A DNA stretch of 29,038 nucleotides, taken from assembly GCA_964417935.1 (NCBI GenBank), contig CAYQKF010000063.1, forward strand, positions 1 to 29,038, written 5' to 3'. Of the stretch, positions 16,411-24,518 are shown piece by piece (the first letter of the stretch is position 1; each line of letters starts with the position of its first letter). The notes under the pieces are model-generated. The model had not been told where the DNA came from. It saw nothing but the letters and a program-made list of their open reading frames with translations, and did not search any database. The translations under genes were made by a program, and so were the position numbers. Source of the DNA: NIOZ-UU13 sp964417935. GTDB lineage: Bacteria; Planctomycetota; Phycisphaerae; Sedimentisphaerales; Anaerobacaceae.

Positions 16411-18219
16411 ATGCTCAAAAGAACACATAATTGCGGCCAGCTTCGCCTCGATGACGCCGGCAAAAAGGTTATTTTAGCGGGCTGGGTCCATTCATATCGC
16501 GACCATGGAAATCTCGTCTTCATCGACCTGCGCGACAGAAAAGGTTTGACTCAATTAGTTTTTGACCCCGAAACTCAGCCACAGGCCCATGAACTGGCAG
16601 GGACTGCCCGCTGTGAATGGGTAATAGCGGCCGAAGGTCTTGTTCAGCCGAGGACTGAGGGTATGGAAAATCCCAAGCTGCCGACCGGCCAAATCGAAGT
16701 TGCTGTACAGCAGCTGCAAATCCTCAATATCTCAAAAACACCACCGTTTGAAATGGACAATGCCGAAAAAACAAACGAGGAAATCCGTCTTGCCAGCCGA
16801 TATATTGACCTGCGCCGGCCCCAAATGCAGCAGAAACTGCACACTCGTCATCGCCTTACAATGGTTGTGCGGGAATATTTCGACCAGTTGGGTTTCTGGG
16901 AAATTGAAACACCAATGCTGGCCAAGAGCACGCCGGAAGGCGCAAGAGATTTCCTTGTGCCCAGCAGACTTCACAAAAACTGTTTTTACGCACTGCCCCA
17001 ATCGCCGCAGCTCTTTAAGCAGATTCTAATGGTCAGCGGCGTTGATAAATATTTCCAGATAGTCCGCTGCTTCCGTGACGAAGACCCCCGCGCCGACAGA
17101 CAAGCCGAATTCACCCAAATCGATGTCGAGATGAGCTTCGTCGATAGTAACGATGTCATCAGCGTCAACGAAAACTTAGTAGCCCGAATCTGGAAGAGGA
17201 TACTGGATGTAGATGTAGCGGTACCGATACGGCGGATTTCTTATAAAGAGGCAATGGCTGATTATGGTACCGATAGGCCGGACTTACGTTTCGATATGAA
17301 GCTAAAGGATATTTCCGATATCGCCAAACAAAGCTCGTTCAAGGTATTTACATCGGTAATTGAAAATGGCGGGATAGTAAAAGGGCTTTGCGTACCAAAA
17401 GGTGAAAAGTATTCCAGAAGCGATATCGAAAAGACCCTCACTAACTTCGTGGCCGACTACGGCGCCAAGGGACTGGCTTGGTCAAAAGTCAAAACAGAGA
17501 ACGATAAACTCTCACTGCTCGGCGGTTGTGCAAAGTTCTTCAGTCCCCAGGCCCAGCAGCAGATTATCGAACGCTTCGAGGCAAAAGACGGCGATTTGCT
17601 TTTGTTTGTCGCCGATAAGGAAGCAGCCGCCAACAAAGCCCTGGCTCCTTTGCGGTGCAAACTTGCCCGCGACCTGAAACTTTACGACCAGCAACAATTC
17701 GGGTTCGTATGGGTAGTGGACTTTCCGCTGTTCGAATGGAACGAAGACCAAAAACGCTACGACTCACTCCACCATCCGTTCACTTCTCCCATTGAGGAGG
17801 ACCTGCACAAGCTTGAGACCGACCCTGCCAACATTTGTTCGCAGGCCTACGACATCGTCGTCAACGGTTCTGAAATCGGCGGCGGAAGTATTCGTATCCA
17901 CAACCCTAAAGTGCAACAGAAGGTCTTCGACCTGCTCAATATATCAAGAGACCAGGCACAGCGGCAGTTTGGTTTCTTTTTGAAGGCGTTGGATTACGGC
18001 GCCCCACCGCACGGCGGTATAGCCTTCGGCCTCGACAGGCTTGTTATGCTGCTCACAGGGACGGAAAATATCAGAGATGTTATTGCATTTCCGAAGACCC
18101 AGCGCGGCCAGTGCCTCTTAACCGATGCCCCGAGCGAAGTGGATCAGAAACAGCTCGATGAGCTTAACCTGCGAATGCAAAGACACTCGCACATAATCCA
18201 GCAAAAAGCCGATGAGTAG
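16411..18219 (+). CDS. aspS: Aspartyl-tRNA synthetase
   Basis: A 602-aa class II aminoacyl-tRNA synthetase of the bacterial AspRS type, charging tRNA-Asp (and possibly tRNA-Asn) with aspartate in the cytoplasm. An N-terminal OB-fold anticodon-binding domain (about 1-105) has L-A-G-W-V-H-S-Y-R-D-H-G-N-L-V-F-I-D-L-R-D. The catalytic core has class II motif 2 F-R-D-E-D-P-R-A-D-R-Q-A-E-F-T (from 221) and motif 3 G-G-I-A-F-G-L-D-R (535-543). The bacterial GAD insertion fills about 300-420. The length matches the family. The ATG at 16411 starts the conserved M-L-K-R-T-H-N-C-G. The upstream ribosome site is weak (AGAGAG) and lies just after a repeat hairpin. Whether it is discriminating or also makes Asp-tRNA-Asn cannot be decided here; no gatCAB genes are in the window. 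Confidence 0.95.
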   Translation: MLKRTHNCGQLRLDDAGKKVILAGWVHSYRDHGNLVFIDLRDRKGLTQLVFDPETQPQAHELAGTARCEWVIAAEGLVQPRTEGMENPKLPTGQIEVAVQQLQILNISKTPPFEMDNAEKTNEEIRLASRYIDLRRPQMQQKLHTRHRLTMVVREYFDQLGFWEIETPMLAKSTPEGARDFLVPSRLHKNCFYALPQSPQLFKQILMVSGVDKYFQIVRCFRDEDPRADRQAEFTQIDVEMSFVDSNDVISVNENLVARIWKRILDVDVAVPIRRISYKEAMADYGTDRPDLRFDMKLKDISDIAKQSSFKVFTSVIENGGIVKGLCVPKGEKYSRSDIEKTLTNFVADYGAKGLAWSKVKTENDKLSLLGGCAKFFSPQAQQQIIERFEAKDGDLLLFVADKEAAANKALAPLRCKLARDLKLYDQQQFGFVWVVDFPLFEWNEDQKRYDSLHHPFTSPIEEDLHKLETDPANICSQAYDIVVNGSEIGGGSIRIHNPKVQQKVFDLLNISRDQAQRQFGFFLKALDYGAPPHGGIAFGLDRLVMLLTGTENIRDVIAFPKTQRGQCLLTDAPSEVDQKQLDELNLRMQRHSHIIQQKADE

Positions 18220-18281
18220 TACTGTTAGCTGCATTAGAATCCGACTTTTAAGTCACGAAAAAGGTGAAAAAATTGTCTTGA

Positions 18282-18293
18282 CCATTATAATGG
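18282..18293. promoter_or_regulatory. 12-bp perfect palindrome upstream of the MscS-like gene
   Basis: CCATTATAATGG is a perfect palindrome containing TATAAT (18286-18291), 175 nt before the MscS-like start. It could be an operator over a -10 box, but no good -35 is at the right distance. The rest of the 248-bp aspS-mscS gap shows no gene. Confidence 0.3.
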
Positions 18294-18467
18294 TATTATG
18301 GATAAAAAATTACATTTGGAGCGGAATTTGTCGTCAGACTATAAGTTTCTTTAGGGAATAGGTTATTTTTAGGTTATCATTTTTCAACATATTATTCGAT
18401 ACCTGAACGGTCTTTTTGCATTTGGCATACTACAAAATGGAAACCAATATTTGTCTGGAGGAGCTAT

Positions 18468-19517
18468 ATGTTAGCGACCTTACAGAACTGGGAAAGGTTG
18501 GCTTGGTTATGTGGGGCAGCCGTACTGGTCGGGCTTGTGGGCCATTTTTTGGTCTTTGAGCTGCTGCTGAACCTTACCAAACGCACTAAAAGCATCGTTG
18601 ATAACTCTTTTGTCAAGTATTGCTATAGACCTTTACAGTGGATAATCATTCTTATCATCATCCGACTGGTATCGAAATTAACTGCATTTCAAACTCAGGT
18701 GCCTGATTTTCTTAATCACGTTCTGGGCTTGCTGCTTATCGGGTTGGTCTCATGGTTATTAATCAGGTCCACTTATGTTTTAGAAGACTATATTCTCACC
18801 CGTTTTAATGTTGATGTAAAAGATAATCTCAGGGCCAGAAAAATACATACACAATTCAGGGTTCTAAAGAGAATAGTGATTGCAGTTGTGGGTATTGTTG
18901 CCTTTGCGGTATGCCTGATGACTTTTGAAAGGGTTCGCCACTTAGGGACAACCATTTTGGCCTCGGCAGGTATTATTGGCATTGTCGTTGGCATGGCTGC
19001 TCAGCGAACTATTGCTACCTTTATTGCCGGTCTCCAGATTGCTATTACCCAACCTATTCGTGTGGATGATGTTGTCATAGTGGAAAATGAATGGGGACGC
19101 ATCGAAGAGATAACTTTAACCTATGTGGTTGTAAAGATTTGGGATTTAAGGCGTTTAGTTGTCCCCATAACCTATTTCATTGAAAAGCCTTTCCAGAACT
19201 GGACCCGTGTTACAGCCGACATCTTGGGTACTGTATTTATTTATGTTGACTATACTGTACCTATCGAGTCTATCAGAGCCGAGCTTCATCGTATCCTGAA
19301 AAATTCGGAGCTGTGGGACGGCAAGGTCTGCGTCCTGCAGGCTACTAACACATCTGAGCGTACAGTTGAATTAAGGGCTCTTATGAGTGCTGCAGATGCA
19401 TCGACTGCATGGGGTCTTCGTTGCCAGGTCAGAGAAAAGTTGATAGATTTCATTCAGAAAAATTATCCGGAGGCTTTGCCCAAGCTTAGAACCGAATTCA
19501 ACCGGCTAAAAAGTTAA
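18468..19517 (+). CDS. MscS-family small-conductance mechanosensitive channel-like protein
   Basis: A 349-aa membrane protein. Hydrophobic segments lie near residues 10-32, 52-75, 83-102, 130-150 and 160-185. The last is the pore-lining helix region, with A-S-A-G-I-I-G-I-V-V-G-M-A-A-Q as in MscS TM3. The beta domain follows directly: P-I-R-V-D-D-V-V-I-V-E-N-E-W-G-R-I-E-E-I-T-L-T-Y-V-V-V, then P-I-T-Y-F-I-E-K-P-F-Q-N-W-T, the MscS signature. It should form a heptameric channel in the inner membrane that opens under turgor stress, although members with extra N-terminal helices can have other roles. A strong GGAGGAG precedes the ATG. It is followed 71 bp later by a membrane histidine kinase in the same direction. 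The gene is single and intact. Confidence 0.87.
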   Translation: MLATLQNWERLAWLCGAAVLVGLVGHFLVFELLLNLTKRTKSIVDNSFVKYCYRPLQWIIILIIIRLVSKLTAFQTQVPDFLNHVLGLLLIGLVSWLLIRSTYVLEDYILTRFNVDVKDNLRARKIHTQFRVLKRIVIAVVGIVAFAVCLMTFERVRHLGTTILASAGIIGIVVGMAAQRTIATFIAGLQIAITQPIRVDDVVIVENEWGRIEEITLTYVVVKIWDLRRLVVPITYFIEKPFQNWTRVTADILGTVFIYVDYTVPIESIRAELHRILKNSELWDGKVCVLQATNTSERTVELRALMSAADASTAWGLRCQVREKLIDFIQKNYPEALPKLRTEFNRLKS

Positions 19518-19588
19518 GGATGAAAATCACTTATGCTATTATACTCTTGTGTCCTTGTTTGTGGTTTGCTTAAAGCAAATTTTAGTTT

Positions 19589-21217
19589 ATGCGGATTAAA
19601 TTAAAACACATCTGGCAAAAGTTTTTGATGCTTCTGCGGTTATCCCCGTTGTCGCTGGCGAAAAAGTGCAGGCTCACCTTTGGGGCCGCGGTGGTCTTTA
19701 TCTTAACGATTGCGCTTCTTCTGCCCTATATCTGGATGGGTCAGCTTATCAAAAAAGACCTGCTCGACATCGGATGGGCAAGGTCACAGGCACTGTTCGA
19801 CCGACACTTCCAGTTAAAAGACGCCGGTGAAACGCCTCTTGAACCATTAGACAATACCGGGCAGGTGATGGATGTAAATAATCCTGAGATGCGATGGATT
19901 AGCTTCACAAAAGACGATGAAACAGGCTTCTCGCAACTGACCGAAGAGGCTAAAGAGATGGTCGAATCTCTAAAGGCCCATCAGACCAGGAACGATACTA
20001 TCCTGTTAAGGAAAGAAGACGGTGTGCTCCATAGCAATTATGTTCGTATTTTCAGGGCAACCGACCATTGTATAAGCTGCCACAATCCACAAGGGTCCGC
20101 CCTTAAAAAGGCATTTTCTCTTAATGAGATGATAGGGGCTGTAGTCATTCAGTCTCAAGACCTTGGGAGCGAAATCAGAGATACGAAACTTATGAATCTT
20201 CTCTTCATTTTCGTTGCAGGTCTCATTGGTGGCATCGGCGCCATCATTGCTTTCTACTGGATAACTCAGCGGGTCATCCTGCGACCCATCCGACAGCTCA
20301 GGGCAATCGCAAATAATGTCGCCGAGGGTAATCTCGATATCAGAAGCGCAATAAAAACCGGCGACGAATATGAAAAGCTGGCAAATGCTTTCAACAATAT
20401 GTTGGATGGGCTGCAGGCCACGCAGGAAAAACTCCGCAAGGCAAACAAGCAGCTCGATGCCAAAATCGGAGAGCTTTCAGAACGAAATATCGAGCTGTTC
20501 AAAGCCAACAAGGTAAAAGGCGAATTCTTAGCCAATATCTCCCACGAATTCAGAACGCCATTGAACGCAATTCTTGGCTTTGCTCAGGTCCTGCGGGAAA
20601 AACCTCAACTCTTGAAAAAAGATAAAGCACAAAGATATGCAGAGAACATCATCTCCAGCGGTAATAATCTTTTGAATATGATTAACGACCTGCTCGACCT
20701 GGCGAAAACCCAGGCCGGAAAAATGGAATTACACATAGAAAAAACCTCCGTCCCGCAGTTATGTGAAGCTCTGGTTTCATCTTTCTCATTGCTGATTAAG
20801 GAAAAGAAAATAAAAATCAAGCTGCTGGCCGATTCCGATATACCGATTCTTTCGACGGATACCGGTAAAGTTCAGCAGATACTGTACAATTTTTTAAGTA
20901 ACGCCGTTAAGTTTACACCCACGCGAGGCAGAATTGAAATTCGAGCCAAAATGACGGATGAAAAGACGGTCCGGATTGCAGTAAGCGATACCGGCTGTGG
21001 CATTGCCGAGTCTGACAAAAAAAAGATATTTGAAAAATTCCGGCAGGTTGATGGCTCTATAACCCGTGAATCAACCGGCACCGGCCTGGGGCTTACCATT
21101 TGCACTGAATTAGCCGCTATGCTCGCAGGCAGCATCGGGCTGGAAAGTGAAATCGACAAAGGCTCAACCTTCTGGCTTGATATCCCCGTTACACTCACCA
21201 AAGAGGCCCAAGTGTAA
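19589..21217 (+). CDS. Membrane histidine kinase with periplasmic heme-motif (DUF3365/Tll0287-like) sensor
   Basis: A 542-aa sensor kinase. TM1 (about 31-52) and TM2 (about 203-226) flank a periplasmic domain of about 150 residues. This domain resembles DUF3365/Tll0287-type sensors and carries a c-type heme motif C-I-S-C-H (161-165). A HAMP linker (about 228-280) follows. The HisKA helix contains F-L-A-N-I-S-H-E-F-R-T-P-L-N with phosphoacceptor H319. The ATPase domain has an N box (N-F-L-S-N-A-V-K-F-T-P), G1 (D-T-G-C-G-I-A-E), F (F-E-K-F-R-Q-V-D) and G2 (G-T-G-L-G-L). There is no receiver domain and no response regulator gene in the window, so the partner is elsewhere. A bound heme suggests redox or gas (O2/NO) sensing. 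The ATG at 19589 has no clear ribosome site; upstream DNA has a small AT-rich hairpin (TTTGC/GCAAA). Confidence 0.87.
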   Translation: MRIKLKHIWQKFLMLLRLSPLSLAKKCRLTFGAAVVFILTIALLLPYIWMGQLIKKDLLDIGWARSQALFDRHFQLKDAGETPLEPLDNTGQVMDVNNPEMRWISFTKDDETGFSQLTEEAKEMVESLKAHQTRNDTILLRKEDGVLHSNYVRIFRATDHCISCHNPQGSALKKAFSLNEMIGAVVIQSQDLGSEIRDTKLMNLLFIFVAGLIGGIGAIIAFYWITQRVILRPIRQLRAIANNVAEGNLDIRSAIKTGDEYEKLANAFNNMLDGLQATQEKLRKANKQLDAKIGELSERNIELFKANKVKGEFLANISHEFRTPLNAILGFAQVLREKPQLLKKDKAQRYAENIISSGNNLLNMINDLLDLAKTQAGKMELHIEKTSVPQLCEALVSSFSLLIKEKKIKIKLLADSDIPILSTDTGKVQQILYNFLSNAVKFTPTRGRIEIRAKMTDEKTVRIAVSDTGCGIAESDKKKIFEKFRQVDGSITRESTGTGLGLTICTELAAMLAGSIGLESEIDKGSTFWLDIPVTLTKEAQV

Positions 21218-21252
21218 TGGTAAGGATTCAAACTGACTTTTGGATTTAACGC

Positions 21253-21281
21253 TTTAAGGCAACAGCATGTATCCGTATAAT
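21253..21281 (+). promoter_or_regulatory. Promoter of the S9 peptidase leader / sRNA
   Basis: A TATAAT at 21276-21281 lies 17 bp downstream of TTTAAG (21253-21258). The predicted start, about 7 nt further on at 21288, coincides with the first base of a 9-bp inverted repeat, which strengthens the call. Confidence 0.55.
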
Positions 21282-21287
21282 GTTACT

Positions 21288-21443
21288 GCCATTGTGCAGA
21301 ATAGGGCAACGCGCCGAAGCGATCCGAGCGCCACAATGGCGGCATACAGCATGGAGCGGCACCCGAAGATGTGCCGCCCACTTATAATTATGTTGGTGCC
21401 TCTAATGCGGTAAATCCCAGCCGCGAAGCGGCTGTTCTTTTTT
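21288..21443 (+). ncRNA. Putative structured leader RNA or sRNA before the S9 peptidase
   Basis: This 156-nt segment contains three successive stems. GCCATTGTG (21288-21296) pairs with CACAATGGC (21332-21340). GCGGCAC (21356-21362) pairs with GTGCCGC (21371-21377). A terminator hairpin follows (21418-21443). It starts at the predicted transcription start of a TATAAT promoter and ends at a U-tract 35 nt before the S9 peptidase ATG. It could be a riboswitch-like attenuator for the peptidase or a free sRNA. I recognise no known riboswitch core in it. Confidence 0.5.
21418..21443 (+). terminator. Rho-independent terminator
   Basis: CAGCCGC-GAA-GCGGCTG (21418-21434) is a perfect 7-bp GC-rich stem with a triloop, followed at once by TTCTTTTTT. 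It lies 200 nt after the histidine kinase stop and 35 nt before the S9 peptidase start, so it may end the kinase transcript or act as an attenuator in the S9 leader. Confidence 0.7.
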
Positions 21444-21478
21444 GCAGAAGCCATGACAAAAGTGAGAAGGGGAAAGTT

Positions 21479-23617
21479 ATGCGTCTGATATCTTCGTTCT
21501 TGTTTCTTCTTGTATTTGCAAATGTCTGCTCTGTTGTCGGGACCCCGCTTAAAGGCAACCACGCAGCTTCTGGCGGACAGACCCATCCATTTTCCATTCA
21601 CGATATGTTGGCAATGGATCGGCTCTCCGACCCACAGGTTTCACCGGACGGCAAATGGATTGTCTTCGTGCTGCGAGAAACAGACCTCGAAGCAAACAAG
21701 GGACGAACCGACCTCTGGCTTGTTGGCGCCGATGGGACCGGTCTTCGCCGTTTGACATCTCATCCACAAGGGGACTCTAATCCTCGCTGGGCACCTGACA
21801 GCCCGCCGAAGGCGGGTATGCTAAAGGCCGGCACTGCCGGCTCGGTCTGGTTTATATCTAACCGGTCGGGCTCCGCACAGGTATGGCGCATTCGAATTGA
21901 CGGCGGAGAAGCCCAACAGGTTACAGACCTGCCTCTTGACGTCGCAAATCTGGTCGTCTCACCCAATGGAAAGCACATTGCCTTTACTATGGAGGTCTTT
22001 CCTGACTGTAACTCTGTAGCAGATACAAAGGACAGACTCGACAAAATCAAGCAAAGAAAAACAAGCGGACGGATTTACGAGCAAATATTCGTTCGGCACT
22101 GGGATACCTGGAAGGACGGCCGGCGTTCGCATCTGTTTGTAATGCCGTCGGCGGGTGGCGACCCGATAGACGTTATGCAGGGTATGGATGCCGATACTCC
22201 CTCAAAACCATTCGGCGGCCCGGAAGAAATTACTTTCACTCCTGACAGTAGGGGCCTTATCTTTTCCGCCCGCGATGTGGGCGGGGCCGAACCTTGGTCG
22301 ACAGAATTCGACCTTTACCTGTCACCTGTTGATGGTTCCGAACCGCCGACGTGTTTGACAGAGGAAAACCAGGCCTGGGATACTCATCCGGTTTTCTCTC
22401 CCGATGGCAGAACTTTGGCCTACCTCGCTATGGCCAGGCCCGGCTATGAATCTGACCGCTTCCGAATTATCCTGCGCCGCTGGCCTGATGGTAAGCAGCG
22501 GATTCTGACGGAAAACTGGGACCGCAGCCCCTCCTCGTTCTGCTTCTCAGCGGACAGCAAAACAATCTACGCCACGGCAACTAATGTGGGCCAAAAATCT
22601 CTGTTCGCCATCAATGTAAAAACCGCTGCCGTTCGAACCATTGTAAAAGAAGGCCGCGTCAGTTCACCTAACATCGCAGCAGGCAGGATTATTTACGCTC
22701 TGAGTAACCTGCGCAGCCCTGTAGAGTTGTATTCAGTTAAGTCTGACGGCAGCGATGTAAGCAAAATCACCAATATCAACGCCGAAAAAATTGCTGCTGT
22801 TCATATGGGCGAATATGAGCAGTTTACATTCGCCGGATGGAACGATGAAACTGTTTATTGCTACGTAGTCAAGCCCGTGGATTTTGACCCCAACAGGAAA
22901 TACCCTGTGGCCTTTCTGATTCACGGAGGCCCTCAGGCTTCTTTTGGCAACAGCTTTCATTACCGCTGGAACCCACAGGCCTACGCAGGAGCAGGCTACG
23001 CTGTGGTTATGGTGGATTTCCACGGCTCTACCGGATACGGCCAGGCCTTCACCGACTCCATCCGGGGCGACTGGGGCGGCAAGCCTCTAAAAGACCTGCA
23101 GAAAGGTCTGGCCGCCGCCTTAAAACGTTATCCTTGGATGGACCGCGATAGGGTCGGCGCCCTCGGTGCTTCTTTCGGCGGTTATATGATTAACTGGATA
23201 GCAGGCAAATGGCCCGACCGTTTCCGCTGTCTGGTCAACCACGACGGCAATCTTGATGAGCGGATGGCCTACTTCGACACCGAGGAACTCTGGTTCCCTG
23301 AGTGGGACCACCTCGGCACGCCTTGGGATAATCCCGCTGGCTATGAAAAGCACAATCCTGTAAACTTCGTCGAAAACTGGAAGACCCCAATGCTCGTTAT
23401 CCACGGTGCGCTGGACTTTCGGGTGGCCGACACCCAGGGACTCGGCACCTTTAATGCCTTACAGCGCCTCGGAATTCCCAGCAAATTGCTCTACTTCCCC
23501 GATGAAAACCACTGGGTTCTCAAGCCGGCAAACTCCATCCTCTGGCACGAAACGGTGCTCAACTGGCTGGACCACTGGTTGAAGAACCCCGCCTTGGGGG
23601 AACACAAGAGAGAATAA
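21479..23617 (+). CDS. Secreted S9 family prolyl oligopeptidase-like peptidase
   Basis: A 712-aa serine peptidase. It has a short Sec signal peptide (1 to about 22), then a WD40-like beta-propeller (about 40-430, with repeats such as P-Q-V-S-P-D-G-K-W-I-V-F and H-P-V-F-S-P-D-G-R-T-L-A-Y), then an alpha/beta-hydrolase domain. The catalytic triad is visible: S565 in G-A-S-F-G-G-Y, D646 in G-A-L-D-F-R-V and H678 in D-E-N-H-W-V. It cleaves short peptides, with the propeller limiting entry. The ATG at 21479 has AAGGGG about 7-12 nt upstream; the first in-frame start, at 21371, lies within the upstream structured RNA. Residues P109-S122 are encoded by a double-hairpin repeat inserted in frame in a propeller blade (S-P-D-G is expected where S-P-P-K-A-G now follows P-D). 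An adjacent leader with terminator may control it. Confidence 0.9.
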   Translation: MRLISSFLFLLVFANVCSVVGTPLKGNHAASGGQTHPFSIHDMLAMDRLSDPQVSPDGKWIVFVLRETDLEANKGRTDLWLVGADGTGLRRLTSHPQGDSNPRWAPDSPPKAGMLKAGTAGSVWFISNRSGSAQVWRIRIDGGEAQQVTDLPLDVANLVVSPNGKHIAFTMEVFPDCNSVADTKDRLDKIKQRKTSGRIYEQIFVRHWDTWKDGRRSHLFVMPSAGGDPIDVMQGMDADTPSKPFGGPEEITFTPDSRGLIFSARDVGGAEPWSTEFDLYLSPVDGSEPPTCLTEENQAWDTHPVFSPDGRTLAYLAMARPGYESDRFRIILRRWPDGKQRILTENWDRSPSSFCFSADSKTIYATATNVGQKSLFAINVKTAAVRTIVKEGRVSSPNIAAGRIIYALSNLRSPVELYSVKSDGSDVSKITNINAEKIAAVHMGEYEQFTFAGWNDETVYCYVVKPVDFDPNRKYPVAFLIHGGPQASFGNSFHYRWNPQAYAGAGYAVVMVDFHGSTGYGQAFTDSIRGDWGGKPLKDLQKGLAAALKRYPWMDRDRVGALGASFGGYMINWIAGKWPDRFRCLVNHDGNLDERMAYFDTEELWFPEWDHLGTPWDNPAGYEKHNPVNFVENWKTPMLVIHGALDFRVADTQGLGTFNALQRLGIPSKLLYFPDENHWVLKPANSILWHETVLNWLDHWLKNPALGEHKRE
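21802..21841. repeat. Double triloop-hairpin element inserted in the S9 peptidase gene
   Basis: CCCGCC-GAA-GGCGGG (21802-21816) and GCCGGC-ACT-GCCGGC (21827-21841) are separated by 10 nt. The layout matches the intergenic copy at 563-606. It is read in frame as P-P-K-A-G-M-L-K-A-G-T-A-G and adds about 13-14 residues to a propeller blade without breaking the gene. Confidence 0.7.
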
Positions 23618-23639
23618 GAGCCTATCCGAATAACTATTC

Positions 23640-23765
23640 GCTCTCGCCTGTCATTCTGAACGAAAGAAGCTTGCCCTGAGCGTAGCCGAAGGGTGAAGAA
23701 TCTGGCCTGTGAAAAGAATTAGAGATTCTTCGCTCCACTGAGTTCCGCTCAGAATGACAAATATA
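23640..23765. repeat. Dispersed TGTCATTCTGA / AGAATGACA repeat
   Basis: The first part of the 325-bp S9-coaD gap is a repeat of the kind TGTCATTCTGAACG ... TTGCCCTGAGCGTAGCCGAAGGG ... AGAGATTCTTCG ... CTCAGAATGACA, with inverted outer arms. It is related to the copy at 2795-2890 and to the CCTGAGCTTGTCGAAGG motif at 27020-27045. No gene lies in the gap. Confidence 0.65.
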
Positions 23766-23793
23766 AAGTTTTCTACAAAGCATATTGATTATT

Positions 23794-23830
23794 GCCTGCA
23801 CCTGTGCTAACCTGCACAGGTATTCGCAGG
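23794..23830. repeat. Bulged hairpin in the S9-coaD gap
   Basis: CCTGC then ACCTGTGC (23800-23807) pair, across the loop TAACCT, with GCACAGGT (23814-23821), a 4-nt bulge ATTC, and GCAGG (23826-23830). This makes a 13-bp two-part stem. No U-tract follows, so it is probably repeat-derived rather than a terminator. Confidence 0.45.
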
Positions 23831-23865
23831 TACAGGTGATTACTAATAATTTAATATCTTACTAA

Positions 23866-23935
23866 CCAGAGAACAGAAGACAGAGGCCGGAAGACAGACT
23901 CTGATTTCTGCCTTCTGACATCTGATTTCTGCAGG
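23866..23935. repeat. Purine/pyrimidine inverted dispersed repeat before coaD
   Basis: An AGAAGACAGAGG-type arm (23875-23900) is followed by a TCTGATTTCTGCCTTCTGA-type arm (23899-23933), which form a long imperfect inverted repeat ending 8 nt before the coaD start. This kind of element is common between genes in several environmental lineages. Confidence 0.5.
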
Positions 23936-23942
23936 GACACTG

Positions 23943-24437
23943 ATGGCTAAAAAATGTGTAAGAGCAATTTTCCCCGGCTCGTTCGACCCGATAACAAACG
24001 GGCATTTGGACGTTATCGACCGCGGTATGAAAATCTTTGACGAGCTTATCATCGCGATTGGGCGAAGTCCGGTCAAAAATCAGCTCTTCACGCCCGAAGA
24101 GCGTGTGGAGATGATAGCTGAGCTAATTCGCGAAAGACAGATGACGGGCATCTCGGTAGAAAGTTTTGATGGGCTGACGGTCGAATACGCCGCCAAGAAA
24201 AAGGCCGATGTCATCCTCCGAGGTCTGCGAAGTCTTACAGACGTTCAGTATGAATTCCAGCTTGCTATGACCAACCGGGCTGTGGCCGGCATAGAAACGG
24301 TCTTTATTATGACCAGTGAACAATATGGCTTCACCAGTTCAACCTTGATTCGTGAGATCGCCTCATTAGGTGGAGATTTGTCTAATTTAATTCCGAAGAA
24401 TATTTATGAGCGATTGAAACAGCACCTTAAAAAATAA
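23943..24437 (+). CDS. coaD: Phosphopantetheine adenylyltransferase
   Basis: A 164-aa cytoplasmic enzyme catalysing the fourth step of coenzyme A synthesis: 4'-phosphopantetheine plus ATP gives dephospho-CoA and pyrophosphate. The nucleotidyltransferase signature G-S-F-D-P-I-T-N-G-H (12-21) includes the T-x-G-H motif that binds ATP. The substrate-binding segment V-I-L-R-G-L-R-S-L-T-D is present, and the C-terminal S-S-T-L-I-R-E-I-A matches the conserved [ST]-S-T-x-[IL]-R motif. The length is typical. The ATG at 23943 gives the standard N-terminus; the ribosome site (CAGGGA) is modest and lies in a repeat tail. The next gene begins 81 bp later behind a repeat. Confidence 0.95.
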   Translation: MAKKCVRAIFPGSFDPITNGHLDVIDRGMKIFDELIIAIGRSPVKNQLFTPEERVEMIAELIRERQMTGISVESFDGLTVEYAAKKKADVILRGLRSLTDVQYEFQLAMTNRAVAGIETVFIMTSEQYGFTSSTLIREIASLGGDLSNLIPKNIYERLKQHLKK

Positions 24438-24441
24438 AACG

Positions 24442-24518
24442 GATACTCGATGCTGGATGCTCGTAGAAGAGGAAAATCGAGTATCGAGTATCGAGAATCG
24501 AGTATCGAGTATCGAGAT
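24442..24518 (+). repeat. TCGAGTA heptamer repeat with inverted arm, abutting queD
   Basis: GATACTCGAT (24442-24451) is the exact inverse of ATCGAGTATC (24476-24485), giving a 10-bp stem. From 24477 to 24518 six TCGAGTA-like heptamers run without a gap up to the queD ATG. A related element precedes mcsA (25002-25058) with a compensating change in the stem. No Shine-Dalgarno is left between repeat and start codon. Confidence 0.75.

Noticed and set aside
18299..18355. An 18-codon open frame before the MscS-like gene
   Set aside because: No ribosome site and no recognisable pattern.
19561..19588. TTTGC/GCAAA hairpin as the terminator of the MscS-like gene
   Set aside because: The stem is short and AT-rich and lies only 14 nt before the kinase start; support is too weak.
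21288..21417. Assignment of the leader to a known riboswitch class
   Set aside because: None of the core motifs I know (TPP, FMN, SAM, cobalamin, glycine, lysine, THF) could be found.
24477..24518. Heptamer array as a CRISPR
   Set aside because: Units are 7 bp with no spacers; no cas genes are present.
24450..24518. In-frame upstream start of the queD-like gene
   Set aside because: The extra residues (S-S-I-E-Y-R repeats) are encoded by the tandem repeat and do not belong to the PTPS fold.
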